Source: Bacillota bacterium
GTDB taxonomy: Bacteria > Bacillota > Clostridia > Clostridiales > Clostridiaceae
DNA: 64,000 nucleotides
Direction: 5' to 3'
Assembly: GCA_023424785.1 (NCBI GenBank)
Contig: JAFADP010000005.1
Span: 1-64,000 of the forward strand
Of this stretch, positions 46,028 to 56,067 are shown piece after piece. Made by a program: the position numbers and the translations under genes. Every line of letters starts with the position of its first letter. Position 1 is the stretch's first letter. Below the pieces are notes generated by a model, which was given only the letters and a program-made list of their open reading frames with translations, was not told the origin of the DNA and did no database searches.

Positions 46028-46167
46028 ATATCTTTAATAAAGATACTTAACATCTTCTCCAATCTTACCTGATATACCACTGAGTTCTTTAATACATATA
46101 CTCTCATATTTTCTTTTCTAACTGATTCTGTTGTTAAAGTTCCATTACAATAAATTTAATTTTTTAT
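46028..46167. other. Intergenic stretch between the metG promoter and the transporter terminator
   Basis: 140 bases with no gene. On the minus strand a GTGGTATA word and a weak ATCTTT/AAAGAT hairpin recall the 3' half of a T-box, but no stem I is present. See findings. Confidence 0.4.
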
Positions 46168-46207
46168 AACAAAAAGAGGTTTAAAAATACTTCAAACCTC
46201 TTTTTGT
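46168..46207 (-). terminator. Intrinsic terminator after the NhaC-family gene
   Basis: AACAAAAAGAGGTTT pairs with AAACCTCTTTTTGTT across a ten-base loop. Confidence 0.9.
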
Positions 46208-46215
46208 TGCTAAAT

Positions 46216-47940
46216 TTAATTTTTTTCTACATTAACAGGTTTACCAACAAAATATGTTGCTAAAACCACTACTAATATTGCTAATGGAAGTACTATATAT
46301 ATTGGAATTCCAAACCCTGCAGGTATATATCCAAATAATACTGTTATTACTCCAACAAATAAAGCATACCACATTTGTGTTTTAACATGATCTATGTGAT
46401 CGCATCCTGCTCCCATTGAAGAAAGTATTGTTGTATCTGATATAGGTGAACAATGGTCTCCAAAAATTGCACCTGTTAAAACTGCACTTATACTAACAAT
46501 AACATATGACATATCTGAATTAATTGCATATGATAAAGGTATAGCTAGTGGCATTAATATTGTCATTGTTCCATATGCAGTACCTGTTGAGAATGATATT
46601 ACTGCTCCAAAAACAAAAATTATACTTGGTAATAAAAATGCTGGTACAGAATTAGAAAGCTTAGATACTAAGAAATCTGCTGTTCCTAAATCACCAATTA
46701 CTCCACCTAATGACCATGCTAGTATTAATATTACTCCTGTAATTATTAATCCTTTCATACCATTTATCCATATATTAATACCTTCTGATATAGTAAATAT
46801 TTTCTTACATACACCTAAGGCTATAGCAACTATACTTGCAAGTAATGCTGCTTGGAATAATGCTACTGATGCATCAGCTGCACTAAATGCTTCTTTTATT
46901 GCAGAAAATGAGAATAATGACCCTATGGAATTTCCAAATATAGCTTTAAGAGCTTCATCTTCACCTGCCATTATAGATGAATAACCACTATAATAAAAAC
47001 TTATTAATGCACCTACAATTAAAGTTCCTATAGGAATTATAGCATTCCATATACTTAATTTTACGCCCTTTTTAGCTTCAAACTCGTCAGCTACTTCCTT
47101 ATCTAACTCTATATCTTTTAATATTTGTTCTCCTTTTCTTGCTCTAACTTCAGCCTTTCTCATAGGACCAAACTCTCTTAAAAGAAAAATTGTAGCTAAA
47201 ACAAAAACAATTATTAATATATTATAAAATCTATATGGTATTGTTTGTAAAAATACTCCAAAACCATCAACATTTTTTCCTATTTTCTCGAATCCATCAT
47301 TAATTAATGAAACTTCAAGTCCTATCCACGTTGATATAATTGCAAGTCCTGCTATTGGTGCTGCAGTAGCATCAATAATAAATGATAATCTTTCTCTAGA
47401 AACCTTCATTTTATCAGCTACAGGTCTCATTATAGGACCTATAATAAGTGCATTTGCATAATCATCAAAAAATACAATTAATCCTAAAAGCCATGTTATA
47501 AATTGAGTACTTCTTGGTGTTTTTGCTTTTTTTGCAAGGGCTTCAGCTACTGCTCTTGCTCCACCCATCTTTGATACAAGTTCTATTACTCCCCCTATTA
47601 CTAGAACCTGAAGTATAATACCTGCATTCCAAGGATCTGCTAATGCATTAAGCATTCTCTGAACAACATCTAAAAATGAATGAACAATTGATCCAAATAA
47701 ATTATAATCTGATAATTGAATCATAAAACATCCTGATAATACCCCAACAAATAATGAAATAACAACATTTTTTGTTATAAACGCTAAAACTATAGCTACT
47801 AGTGGTGGTATAATAGTAAACCACTGAAATCTCTCTGCATTTGATAGTACTTCACCATTCTCAGCTGCAAATACAACAGTAGATGAAAGCATCATCATAA
47901 TGAAAGTCATTAAAAAAATTAAACTTCTTTTATTTTTCAT
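46216..47940 (-). CDS. NhaC-family transporter, probable lysine transporter (LysW type)
   Basis: 574 residues with about 12 membrane helices and a signal-like N-terminus ('MKNKRSLIFLMTFIMMMLSS' and 'VVFAAE'). NhaC-family segments are 'FITWLLGLIVFFDDYANALI', 'IIDATAAPIAGLAIISTWIG' and 'DHCSPISDTTILSSMGAGCD'. Plain annotation would be Na+/H+ antiporter. A complete lysine riboswitch with terminator stands directly upstream, which in Firmicutes marks lysine synthesis or lysine uptake genes, including the NhaC-type LysW group. I therefore infer sodium- or proton-coupled lysine transport. The substrate is inferred from regulation, not from residues. Confidence 0.85.
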   Translation of the reverse strand: MKNKRSLIFLMTFIMMMLSSTVVFAAENGEVLSNAERFQWFTIIPPLVAIVLAFITKNVVISLFVGVLSGCFMIQLSDYNLFGSIVHSFLDVVQRMLNALADPWNAGIILQVLVIGGVIELVSKMGGARAVAEALAKKAKTPRSTQFITWLLGLIVFFDDYANALIIGPIMRPVADKMKVSRERLSFIIDATAAPIAGLAIISTWIGLEVSLINDGFEKIGKNVDGFGVFLQTIPYRFYNILIIVFVLATIFLLREFGPMRKAEVRARKGEQILKDIELDKEVADEFEAKKGVKLSIWNAIIPIGTLIVGALISFYYSGYSSIMAGEDEALKAIFGNSIGSLFSFSAIKEAFSAADASVALFQAALLASIVAIALGVCKKIFTISEGINIWINGMKGLIITGVILILAWSLGGVIGDLGTADFLVSKLSNSVPAFLLPSIIFVFGAVISFSTGTAYGTMTILMPLAIPLSYAINSDMSYVIVSISAVLTGAIFGDHCSPISDTTILSSMGAGCDHIDHVKTQMWYALFVGVITVLFGYIPAGFGIPIYIVLPLAILVVVLATYFVGKPVNVEKN

Positions 47941-47977
47941 CTATTTTTCTCCCATTCTTTATTATATTAAAAATAAA

Positions 47978-48005
47978 AAGCCTTGAGGTAACACTCAAGG
48001 CTTTA
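47978..48005 (-). terminator. Conditional terminator of the lysine riboswitch
   Basis: AGCCTTGAG/CTCAAGGCT stem with a TGTTAC loop and a T-run on the minus strand; lies between the aptamer and the transporter start. Confidence 0.9.
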
Positions 48006-48030
48006 TAATCAAAAATAAAACATCCTGAAT

Positions 48031-48194
48031 GATAGCTCTCCACAAAAATCATGTGACAATCTTAAACATATTTTGCATAAGACCAGTAATACAGCATTAA
48101 AGCTTTATCTGTATACTTCGGCGACAGTACCTTTCATATTGCTTCATCCTGCTTAAGTCCACAATAATACTCTTTAATATCGCACCTCTATCTA
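48031..48194 (-). promoter_or_regulatory. Lysine riboswitch (L-box) aptamer
   Basis: Read on the minus strand, the conserved segments are in order: GATAGAGGTGCGA, GAAAGGTACTGTCGCCGAAG, ACTGGTCTTATG, TTGTCACATG and TGGAGAGCTATC, the last closing P1 with GATAG. Spacing fits the five-helix lysine aptamer. It occupies the 340-base gap before the NhaC-family gene with its promoter and terminator, so lysine should switch expression off. Confidence 0.93.
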
Positions 48195-48224
48195 TTCTTT
48201 ATTAACTTCTTTTAATTATTGTTA

Positions 48225-48253
48225 ATTATACATTGTAGAATATAACATATCAA
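48225..48253 (-). promoter_or_regulatory. Promoter of the lysine riboswitch transcript
   Basis: TTGATA (48248-48253), 17-base spacer, TATAAT (48225-48230) on the minus strand. Confidence 0.7.
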
Positions 48254-48280
48254 GTTTTTTTTATTTTTTTATATTTTTTA

Positions 48281-49885
48281 CTATTTTCTTTTCGATTTGC
48301 TACCTTTATTCATATCCCATAATAATATAATGGCTAATATACTTGAAATTATGTATCCTATAATTCCTATAATTGATAATCCATTATACGTTGGCTCAAC
48401 CTTATTACTTATTATTAAAGATGATGCCATAACTAAGGCTGCTGCTATAATTCCTCCCGTAAGTCTATTAACAATATTATCTAACTTAGATTCTATTTCA
48501 TCTAACTCTTTAATTTTTATATTTAAATTTGTATTATCATTAATAAGCTTATTTAATACTTCAATAGTTTTAGTAGGTATTTTCATTGTATCTCTAGCAA
48601 ATTGATATGTTGATATAATTAACTCTTCCGTATCTAACTCTTTCAGTATTGCAAGTTTATTTTTTGATTTAATAAATTCAGTTACTATAGAAATTATTTC
48701 AAACTCAGGATCTACTTCAGCTACTACTCCCTCTAAAATTACTAACCCTCTAATTAATGCTACTAACTCACTAGGAAATTGTATATTATTTCTTCTAACT
48801 ATCTGAAAAACTTCTTGAAGAAGTATCCCTATCTTTATATTTTTTAAACTAGTATTTAAGTATGTGTCAAATAAATAGTCTATATCTTCGTATAAATCAC
48901 TCTTATTAATTTTACCTTTTTTAATTCCTACTGCTAAAATAAAGTCAACTAATCTATCCTTATCCTTTGTAGCTATTGCAAGCATGGCTTTATTAAGCCA
49001 ACTTTTCATATTCTCATTTAATACTCCTACAATACCAAAATCCAAAAAACATATTTTCCCATCAGAAATAAGTAGATTACCTGGATGTGGGTCTCCATGA
49101 AAAAAACCATCTTCAAAGATTTGCTTACAGTAAGCCAATGCTAACTTTCTTGCTACATCTTTATTATCATATCCTTCTTTAAGCATCTTATTTACATTAT
49201 TTATTTTAAATCCATATATCTTTTCCAAAACCAATGTTTTCTTACTTAAAAATTCTGATATCATATCTGGAGCATATATTGAGGCAACATCTTTATTTTT
49301 TTCTTTAAATGCTAATATATTATTCCCTTCAATGGTAAAATCCAGCTCTCTTTCTATTGATACTTCTAATTCTTCTAGAACTTCTAAAGGGTTAACTATA
49401 GTTATATTTATTTTTGTAAATTTAACTATTCTCTTTAAAATAGCTATATCTAACTTCATTTTTTCATATATATTAGGTCTTTGAATTTTTACAACTACAC
49501 TTGTTCCATTACTTAAAATAGCTTCATAAACTTGAGCTATAGAAGCAGATGCTAAGGGTTCATTATTAAAATATATAAAACTTTCTTCAATTGTTTTATT
49601 TAATGAATTTTCAAAAACCTCTCTAATAGAGCTTATATCTTCTATTAGCGCTGAATCCTGCAATTTCTTTAACTCTTTTGTATACTCTTCTGGTAATATA
49701 TCTGTTCTTGTACTAAGTATTTGACCAATTTTAATAAAAGTTGGTCCTAATGTCTCTATTGCCTTCCTGAAATTTTTAGGTGAGTTCTTACTATTATGTA
49801 TGGTGCTATCAACCATATAACCAAATCCATAATAAGCAAAGACCTTAACTATTTCTTGGAACCTTTCTCTAGACCTTTTTACCAT
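48281..49885 (-). CDS. ABC1/UbiB-family atypical kinase (AarF/ADCK-like)
   Basis: 534 residues. The UbiB N-terminal motif 'LGPTFIKIGQILSTRTDILP' (KxGQ) precedes a protein-kinase-like core with 'ASIAQVYEA' (the Ala-rich loop replacing the P-loop), 'GNNILAFKEKNK', 'FFHGDPHPGNLLI' (catalytic Asp region) and 'CFLDFGIVG' (DFG). Two hydrophobic helices at the C-terminus anchor it in the membrane. In respiring bacteria UbiB supports ubiquinone synthesis; a fermenting Clostridium has no such pathway, so the role here differs and is unknown. It follows the aminopeptidase gene by 13 bases. Confidence 0.9.
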   Translation of the reverse strand: MVKRSRERFQEIVKVFAYYGFGYMVDSTIHNSKNSPKNFRKAIETLGPTFIKIGQILSTRTDILPEEYTKELKKLQDSALIEDISSIREVFENSLNKTIEESFIYFNNEPLASASIAQVYEAILSNGTSVVVKIQRPNIYEKMKLDIAILKRIVKFTKINITIVNPLEVLEELEVSIERELDFTIEGNNILAFKEKNKDVASIYAPDMISEFLSKKTLVLEKIYGFKINNVNKMLKEGYDNKDVARKLALAYCKQIFEDGFFHGDPHPGNLLISDGKICFLDFGIVGVLNENMKSWLNKAMLAIATKDKDRLVDFILAVGIKKGKINKSDLYEDIDYLFDTYLNTSLKNIKIGILLQEVFQIVRRNNIQFPSELVALIRGLVILEGVVAEVDPEFEIISIVTEFIKSKNKLAILKELDTEELIISTYQFARDTMKIPTKTIEVLNKLINDNTNLNIKIKELDEIESKLDNIVNRLTGGIIAAALVMASSLIISNKVEPTYNGLSIIGIIGYIISSILAIILLWDMNKGSKSKRK

Positions 49886-49898
49886 AGTATTACCTATT

Positions 49899-51146
49899 CT
49901 ATTCTCTCATAAATTTTTCAATATCTTCTACTGTTTTTATCATATCTTTAGTTAACACTTCAACTCCATTTTCTGTAACTAAAACATCATCTTCAATTCT
50001 TATCCCTATACCTTCTTCTTCTATATATATACCAGGTTCAACTGTCCATACCATGCCTTCTTTAAATGTAGCATTTCTATTTTCGTAGCTTATATCATGA
50101 GTATCTAATCCTAAACTATGACCAATACTATGCCAGTAGTACTTTGTTACATCTTTTTTATCACTAATAAGTCCTAGTTTTATACACTCCTCTGCAATCC
50201 ACTCTCTTGACATTTCATTAATATCTTTATACTCTAACCCCGGCTTTATTGTGTTTATAACTCTTTCATTAACTCTTAATACTGCATTATAAACTTCTTT
50301 TTGTCTTTCAGTGAACTTTCCATTTACAGGGAATGTTCTTGTTATATCAGCATTATAATAGTTGTATTGAGCTCCTAAGTCAAATAATATTAAATCTCCA
50401 TCCTTAATTTCACAATTATTTTCAACATAATGAAGTATTGTTGCATTTTTTCCTGATGCAGCTATTGTATCAAAAGCATATTCTTTAACACCCCTACGCT
50501 TACATTCAAACTCGAAATATGCTTGTAACTCATACTCTTTCATTCCAGGTTTTGAATTTTTCATAAGGCTTTTTACACCTGCAATTGTTATTTCTATTGC
50601 TTTCTTCATTTCATCTATTTCTTCTTTAGATTTTACTAATCTAAGAGGAATTATTTTAGGATATATATTCTTTATTGTTACAAAAGGATATCTCTTTATT
50701 ATCTCTTCTGCAAACTTTCCTGATACTCCTTGTAATGAATCAAATGAATCTCTCTCCATATCTAAATATAAATTTAATTCTGATAATCCACTAAATAATT
50801 TATTTAAGAAAGGTTTAAATTCACCTAAGTAACTTACATCTTCTATTCCACTTAATTCAATAGCTTCTTCCTTTCTTATGCTTTTTCCTACCCATCTTTC
50901 ATTATCTTCATCTATTTCTTTTATAAATAACTTTTCACTTACTTTTTCATTTATTTTTGTCATTATCATAATATGCTCTTCTTCACATATTCCTGTAAAG
51001 TAATAAAAGTTTCTATTTGGTGTAAACATATATTTTTGATCTGCACTCTTTTTTAAAGCTTTACCGGCAAATAATATTACTATTGAATTATTCTCCATAC
51101 TATCAATTAGATTTTTTCTATTCTTACAATAAAATTCTTTATTCAT
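49899..51146 (-). CDS. pepP: Xaa-Pro aminopeptidase (aminopeptidase P, M24B)
   Basis: 415 residues. An N-terminal creatinase-like domain ('FTPNRNFYYFTGICEEEHIM') is followed by the pita-bread metal domain. The five metal ligands can be placed in 'LILFDLGAQYNYYNADITRTF' region (two Asp), 'HSIGHSLGLDTHD' (His), 'TVEPGIYIEEEGIG' (Glu) and 'GIRIEDDVLVT' (Glu). It removes N-terminal residues before proline and is cytosolic. It is the first gene of a two-gene unit with the ABC1 kinase and begins about 130 bases after the ccpA-like stop. Confidence 0.93.
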   Translation of the reverse strand: MNKEFYCKNRKNLIDSMENNSIVILFAGKALKKSADQKYMFTPNRNFYYFTGICEEEHIMIMTKINEKVSEKLFIKEIDEDNERWVGKSIRKEEAIELSGIEDVSYLGEFKPFLNKLFSGLSELNLYLDMERDSFDSLQGVSGKFAEEIIKRYPFVTIKNIYPKIIPLRLVKSKEEIDEMKKAIEITIAGVKSLMKNSKPGMKEYELQAYFEFECKRRGVKEYAFDTIAASGKNATILHYVENNCEIKDGDLILFDLGAQYNYYNADITRTFPVNGKFTERQKEVYNAVLRVNERVINTIKPGLEYKDINEMSREWIAEECIKLGLISDKKDVTKYYWHSIGHSLGLDTHDISYENRNATFKEGMVWTVEPGIYIEEEGIGIRIEDDVLVTENGVEVLTKDMIKTVEDIEKFMRE

Positions 51147-51215
51147 ACTTTCACATCCTCATATCACATAAATATTTTTATTTTATGTTTATTTTATATC
51201 ATTATACATTCTTAT

Positions 51216-51258
51216 TCAAAAAATAGTGTAGCAAGCAAAAGCTTTACTACACTACCCT
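51216..51258 (-). terminator. Intrinsic terminator after the ccpA-like gene
   Basis: Stem TAGTGTAG/CTACACTA with an inner AAGC/GCTT pairing, followed by a T-run on the minus strand. Confidence 0.85.
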
Positions 51259-51274
51259 AATAATTATTTAATCA

Positions 51275-52273
51275 CTATCTTGTACTTTCTCTCTTAATTA
51301 ACTCATAGTTTAATACATAGTGACCATTTTCTAATTCTCTCTTATTAAGAATCTTTATTAACATTCTCACTGCAACAGATCCCATATCATAACTTGGTTG
51401 TGATATAGTTGTTAGTTTTGGATAGAATATTCCACCTAAAACATTATTATTAAATCCGATAACACTTACATCTTCTGGTACTCTAATACCTTTTTCTCTT
51501 AATGCATCTATAGCTCCCATAGCAATCTCATCAGAGGCACAAACTATTCCATCAAACTCTTTACCTGCTTCTGTAAACCTTTGTATTGCTTCATAACCTG
51601 CTTTTACAGTAAGATTCTTAAAGTAAGTTAAGTCTTTATCAAAACTTAATCCTGCTTCACTTAAAGCACTTTTATATCCTATATATCTTTCACCCCATGC
51701 ATTCATAGTAGTTTCATTTACACCTATAAACGCTAATTTTTTAATTCCGCTTTCTATTAAATATTTAGTTCCTTCATAAGATGCTGATACATTATCAATA
51801 GATACACTTGGAAATTTTCCTTCTTTATCTTTTGTTTCAACTAATACAGTCTTTAAATCAAGTTCATTTATTAAGTCTAAAATTTCTTCATTTAGAGAAC
51901 TACTTATGTAAATTACTCCATCAACCATTTTTTCCTTAAGAACTTTTAAGTACTCTTTTTCTTTTTCTATATCGAAGTCTGAGTTACATAATATAATATT
52001 ATAATTATATATATTTGCAACATCTTCAGCACCTCTAACTATATCTGGATAAAACTGACTTGCTATATCAGGTATTAATATTCCTATCGTACTTGTCTTT
52101 TGTGTCTTTAAGCTTCTCGCTACTATATTAGGTCTATATCCTAATTTGCTTATGGCATCTAATACTTTCTTTTTTGTATCTTCATTTACAACATCGATAT
52201 CATTTAACACTCTAGAAACGGTAGCAATAGAAACCCCTGCTTCTCTCGCTACATCTTTAATGGAAGTTGCCAT
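51275..52273 (-). CDS. ccpA: LacI/GalR-family regulator, probable catabolite control protein CcpA
   Basis: 332 residues. LacI-type helix-turn-helix 'TSIKDVAREAGVSIATVSRV' at residues 3-22 and the hinge 'NIVARSLKTQKTSTIGILIP'. The periplasmic-binding-like effector domain follows ('AIDALREKGIRVPEDVSVIG'). Length and the start 'MATSIKDVAREAGVS' are typical of CcpA, which with HPr(Ser-P) binds cre sites to control carbon use. No sugar operon is adjacent, which favours a global regulator over a local one. GGAGGGATAAC precedes the start. The symbol is a strong guess; a close LacI paralogue cannot be excluded. Confidence 0.82.
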   Translation of the reverse strand: MATSIKDVAREAGVSIATVSRVLNDIDVVNEDTKKKVLDAISKLGYRPNIVARSLKTQKTSTIGILIPDIASQFYPDIVRGAEDVANIYNYNIILCNSDFDIEKEKEYLKVLKEKMVDGVIYISSSLNEEILDLINELDLKTVLVETKDKEGKFPSVSIDNVSASYEGTKYLIESGIKKLAFIGVNETTMNAWGERYIGYKSALSEAGLSFDKDLTYFKNLTVKAGYEAIQRFTEAGKEFDGIVCASDEIAMGAIDALREKGIRVPEDVSVIGFNNNVLGGIFYPKLTTISQPSYDMGSVAVRMLIKILNKRELENGHYVLNYELIKRESTR

Positions 52274-52374
52274 AGTTATCCCTCCTATTTATTTTCTTTT
52301 AATTATTTAATTATACATATATATTTTCATAAAAACAAGAATGTTTAGTAATTATTTAAAACAATAAATAATTA

Positions 52375-52412
52375 TAATAGGGCTAGTATTTATCCACATA
52401 CTAGCCCTATTA
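52375..52412 (-). terminator. Intrinsic terminator after ileS
   Basis: Perfect arms TAATAGGGCTAGTA/TACTAGCCCTATTA with a ten-base loop; the T-run is short. Confidence 0.8.
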
Positions 52413-52415
52413 CTT

Positions 52416-55400
52416 CTACTTATTTATTTCTACATCTAAGTTTAACTTTTCACCATTTATAATAGTTTCTGTGTATTCTCTATCACTATCAACTACTATA
52501 TTTACTGTTAAAGTTTCTTTCTTAATTGAATCTTTGAATTTTTCTATTACATTAATTAACATATCATTTCCTGATACATATAAGTTAATCTTATCTGCAA
52601 CTTCAAATCCCTTTTCTTTTCTCATATTTTGAACCTTAGAGATTATTTCTCTTAAGTGACCTTCTTCTCTTAATTCATCAGTTATATGTGTATCAAGTAC
52701 TACACCAATTTCACCTTCACCTGCAAATGCATATCCTTCAAGACCTTGCATTGTAACAAGAAGATTTTCTGAATTTAACTCAATTTCTGTACCATCAACA
52801 TTTATTATTTCTGTAGCACCACTTCTTATCTTTTGAGCTAATTCCATTTGATTTCTTGCTGCTATCTCTTTTCTTATTCCTGGAATCATCTTACCATAAG
52901 CTCTTCCAAGTACAGGTAAGTTAGGTTTTATTTCAAAGTTAACATACTTAGATAAATCTGCTCCAAATTTAATATTTTTAATATTTAATTCGTTAGTTAC
53001 TATATCACCATAGTATTCTGGAATAGAATCTGTAGAAACTAAAATTTCTGAAAGTGGCTGTCTATTCTTAATGTTAGCACCATTTCTAGCACTTCTACCA
53101 AGCTTAACTATTGTATAAGCTAAATCCATTTCTTTTTCTAAGTCTTTATTTATAGCACTTTCATCAACTTCTGGCCACATAGTTAAGTGAATACTTTCTT
53201 CTGCTGATGAATCTAAATTAAATACTAAGTTTTGATATATCTCTTCAGTTATAAATGGAACAAATGGTGCTGCAACCTTTGATAAAGTTACTAAAACTCT
53301 ATATAAAGTTACATATGCTCCTATCTTATCATCAGTTAATTGTTCTGACCAATATCTTGATCTATTTCTTCTTACGTACCAGTTAGATAATTCATCTGTA
53401 AATTCTTCTATTTGAAGAGCTGCTCCTGTTATATCATAAGAATCTAACTTTGAATCTACATCCTTAACTAATGTATTTAGCTTAGACATAATCCACTTAT
53501 CCATTACATTTTCTGACTTGAACTCTTTATATTCTAATGGATTAAAGTTATCTATATCTGCATATAAAACATAGAATGAATATACATTCCATAATGTACT
53601 TAAGAACTTTCTTTGAGCTTCTCCAACATCATCTATAGAGAATCTAGTTGGTAACCATGGTGCACTTGCAGTGTAGAAATGCCATCTTGTAGCATCTGCA
53701 CCTTGAGAATTTAATACATCCATAGGTTCTACTACATTACCTTTAGATTTAGACATCTTTAAACCTTTCTTATCAAGAACGTGACCTAAAACTATACAAT
53801 TTTCAAATGGATTTGTATCAAAAATTGCAGTTGATATTGCAAGTAATGTATAGAACCATCCTCTAGTTTGGTCAACAGCTTCTGATATAAATTGAGCTGG
53901 GAAGTTTTGCTCAAATAATTCCTTATTTTCAAATGGATAATGTAATTGTGCAAATGGCATTGAACCTGAGTCAAACCAGCAGTCTATAACTTCCTTAGTT
54001 CTATGCATTTCCTTACCACACTTTTCACACTTTAAGTTAACATTATCTATATATGGCTTGTGAAGCTCTATATCTTCAGGCACATTTATACCTTTAGTTT
54101 TTAACTCTTCTATGCTTCCTATACATTCTTTATGTCCGCATTCACATTCCCAAATTGGAAGTGGAGTTCCCCAATATCTATCTCTTGATATACCCCAGTC
54201 TATAACATTTTCTAAGAACTTACCAAATCTACCTGTTCTTATGTTATCTGGATACCAGTTTATTTTATTATTATTTTCTAAAAGCTTATCTCTAAGCTTA
54301 GTCATTGCAACAAACCAACCTTCTTTTGGATAGTAAAGAAGTGGTGTATCACATCTCCAACAGTGTGGATATGAGTGTAAATGTCTTTCTGATTTAAATA
54401 ACTTATTATTTTCTTCTAACCACTTACAAATGCTTTCATCACATTTTTTAACGAACTTTCCAGCCCATGGTGTAACTTCTTCTACAAACTTACCTTCTTT
54501 ATCAACTAAGTTAACGAAAGTAATTCCATTAGCTTTTGCTACTAAACTATCATCTTCACCATATGCAGGTGCTATATGAACTATACCAGTACCATCTGAT
54601 AAAGTTACATAATCACCGTGGATTACTTCAAACGCTTTTCCTTCAACCTTAGCAAAAGGCATTAATTGTTCATACTTAGTTCCTAATAGTTCACTACCAT
54701 TAAATTCTCTTACTATTTCATATTCTTCTCCAAGAACCTTATCTGCTAAATCTTTAGCTAATACGTAAACTTCATCTCCAACCTTAGCTTCAATATATGT
54801 ATAAGCTTTGTTAACACATAATGCTAAGTTTGATGGTAATGTCCATGGTGTTGTTGTCCAAGCTAAAATATATTTATTTTCTTCACCTACAACTTTAAAT
54901 TTTGCAATACAAGTTAAATCTTTAACATCTTTATATCCTTGTGCTACTTCGTGAGAAGAAAGAGCAGTTCCACATCTTGGGCAATATGGCATAACTTTAT
55001 GTCCTTCATAAAGAAGTCCCTTATCCCACATTTGTTTTAAAGCCCACCAAACTGATTCAATATATGGATTATGATATGTTACATATGGATCATCCATATC
55101 AACCCAATATCCTATTTTATCAGTCATCTTTTCCCACATAGATACATATGTGAATACACTGTCCTTACATTCTTTAACAAACTTTTCTACACCATATGCT
55201 TCTATTTGTTCTTTTCCTGAAATACCTAATTTCTTTTCTATTTCAAGTTCTACTGGTAGTCCGTGAGTATCCCAACCAGCTTTTCTTATAACTTTATATC
55301 CCTTCATAACTTTATATCTTGGGATTATGTCTTTCATTACTCTTGTTAAGATATGTCCCACATGTGGCTTTCCATTAGCTGTTGGAGGACCATCGTAAAA

Positions 55401-55526
55401 AGTAAAATATTCACCATCTTGATTCATATCAAAATTCTTTTTGATAACATGTCTTTCTTTCCAAAGGTTTGCTACATCACTTTCCATGCCAACAAAACCA
55501 TTTGGTAATTCAACCTTTTTGTACAT
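52416..55526 (-). CDS. ileS: Isoleucyl-tRNA synthetase, type-2-like
   Basis: 1036 residues, class I. '[20 protein letters not shown]' holds the HIGH motif and '[18 protein letters not shown]' the KMSKS motif; '[18 protein letters not shown]' follows the first. An editing (CP1) domain lies between with '[12 protein letters not shown]'. Length over 1000 and the absence of a C-terminal zinc finger fit the eukaryote-like IleS2 group, known for low mupirocin sensitivity; type-1 bacterial enzymes are near 930 and end in a Cys-rich finger. An Ile-specific T-box precedes it. Confidence 0.95.
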   Translation of the reverse strand: MYKKVELPNGFVGMESDVANLWKERHVIKKNFDMNQDGEYFTFYDGPPTANGKPHVGHILTRVMKDIIPRYKVMKGYKVIRKAGWDTHGLPVELEIEKKLGISGKEQIEAYGVEKFVKECKDSVFTYVSMWEKMTDKIGYWVDMDDPYVTYHNPYIESVWWALKQMWDKGLLYEGHKVMPYCPRCGTALSSHEVAQGYKDVKDLTCIAKFKVVGEENKYILAWTTTPWTLPSNLALCVNKAYTYIEAKVGDEVYVLAKDLADKVLGEEYEIVREFNGSELLGTKYEQLMPFAKVEGKAFEVIHGDYVTLSDGTGIVHIAPAYGEDDSLVAKANGITFVNLVDKEGKFVEEVTPWAGKFVKKCDESICKWLEENNKLFKSERHLHSYPHCWRCDTPLLYYPKEGWFVAMTKLRDKLLENNNKINWYPDNIRTGRFGKFLENVIDWGISRDRYWGTPLPIWECECGHKECIGSIEELKTKGINVPEDIELHKPYIDNVNLKCEKCGKEMHRTKEVIDCWFDSGSMPFAQLHYPFENKELFEQNFPAQFISEAVDQTRGWFYTLLAISTAIFDTNPFENCIVLGHVLDKKGLKMSKSKGNVVEPMDVLNSQGADATRWHFYTASAPWLPTRFSIDDVGEAQRKFLSTLWNVYSFYVLYADIDNFNPLEYKEFKSENVMDKWIMSKLNTLVKDVDSKLDSYDITGAALQIEEFTDELSNWYVRRNRSRYWSEQLTDDKIGAYVTLYRVLVTLSKVAAPFVPFITEEIYQNLVFNLDSSAEESIHLTMWPEVDESAINKDLEKEMDLAYTIVKLGRSARNGANIKNRQPLSEILVSTDSIPEYYGDIVTNELNIKNIKFGADLSKYVNFEIKPNLPVLGRAYGKMIPGIRKEIAARNQMELAQKIRSGATEIINVDGTEIELNSENLLVTMQGLEGYAFAGEGEIGVVLDTHITDELREEGHLREIISKVQNMRKEKGFEVADKINLYVSGNDMLINVIEKFKDSIKKETLTVNIVVDSDREYTETIINGEKLNLDVEINK

Positions 55527-55560
55527 TTAATATGACTCCCTTCATACTTTTTTATAAAAT

Positions 55561-55599
55561 AAAAAAACTCCATCCGCTAAGGACGAAGTTAAAATTCGC
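55561..55599 (-). terminator. Conditional terminator of the ileS T-box
   Basis: Stem AACTTCGTCC/GGATGGAGTT with a short loop and seven T on the minus strand. Confidence 0.85.
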
Positions 55600-55818
55600 T
55601 ATACCACCTATTGCAATAAAATCTAAATAAACTTAGACTATTAATTCAAGTACAATCATACTCTATCCCTTAACGCAGGCCAACGTGATAACTTACTAAG
55701 TAAACTTTTCAGTCTCCAACTCCTAGGTGATTTTCGTTAAAATTCTATGTGACTTTACACCAACCAGTCACTCTCTTAAAGTAGAAAATTTAACTACTTT
55801 TCCTAATCATAGTCTTTG
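55561..55818 (-). promoter_or_regulatory. T-box leader of ileS (tRNA-Ile sensing)
   Basis: On the minus strand: AGAGAGTGACTGG stem I portion with GGTGTAAAG, candidate specifier AUC at 55729-55731 in 'GAAAATCACC', the T-box AGGTGGTATAGCG at 55597-55609, and the terminator. Specifier and gene agree (Ile). It accounts for most of the 541-base gap between ileS and the next gene. Confidence 0.93.
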
Positions 55819-55824
55819 ATTTTT

Positions 55825-55854
55825 ATTATATAGTATATATTAAATATTTGTCAA
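55825..55854 (-). promoter_or_regulatory. Promoter of the ileS T-box transcript
   Basis: TTGACA (55849-55854), 18-base spacer, TATAAT (55825-55830) on the minus strand. Confidence 0.7.
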
Positions 55855-55960
55855 TTCTTCATTTAATAATAAAATTATTACTTCTAATACTAAATAACTT
55901 TATAAGCTCTTTTCTTATATAAATTATGACCATATTATATATTTATATACTCCCTTATTT

Positions 55961-55976
55961 AATAATAATTATTATT
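55961..55976. promoter_or_regulatory. AT-rich palindrome next to the Bfd-like gene promoter
   Basis: AATAATAATTATTATT is a perfect 16-base palindrome five bases upstream of the -35 box of the [2Fe-2S] gene. It resembles a Fur-type operator but is simple enough to arise by chance in AT-rich DNA. Confidence 0.3.
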
Positions 55977-55981
55977 TAATA

Positions 55982-56010
55982 TTGACTTCTTTTAATGTTA
56001 ATGGTTTAAT
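55982..56010 (+). promoter_or_regulatory. Promoter of the Bfd-like gene
   Basis: TTGACT (55982-55987), 17-base spacer, TTTAAT (56005-56010); the gene starts 57 bases later. Confidence 0.6.
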
Positions 56011-56067
56011 ATATTTGAAGTTAGAAATAACTATCCAATTTAACTAACCATTTGTTGGAGGTTCATT

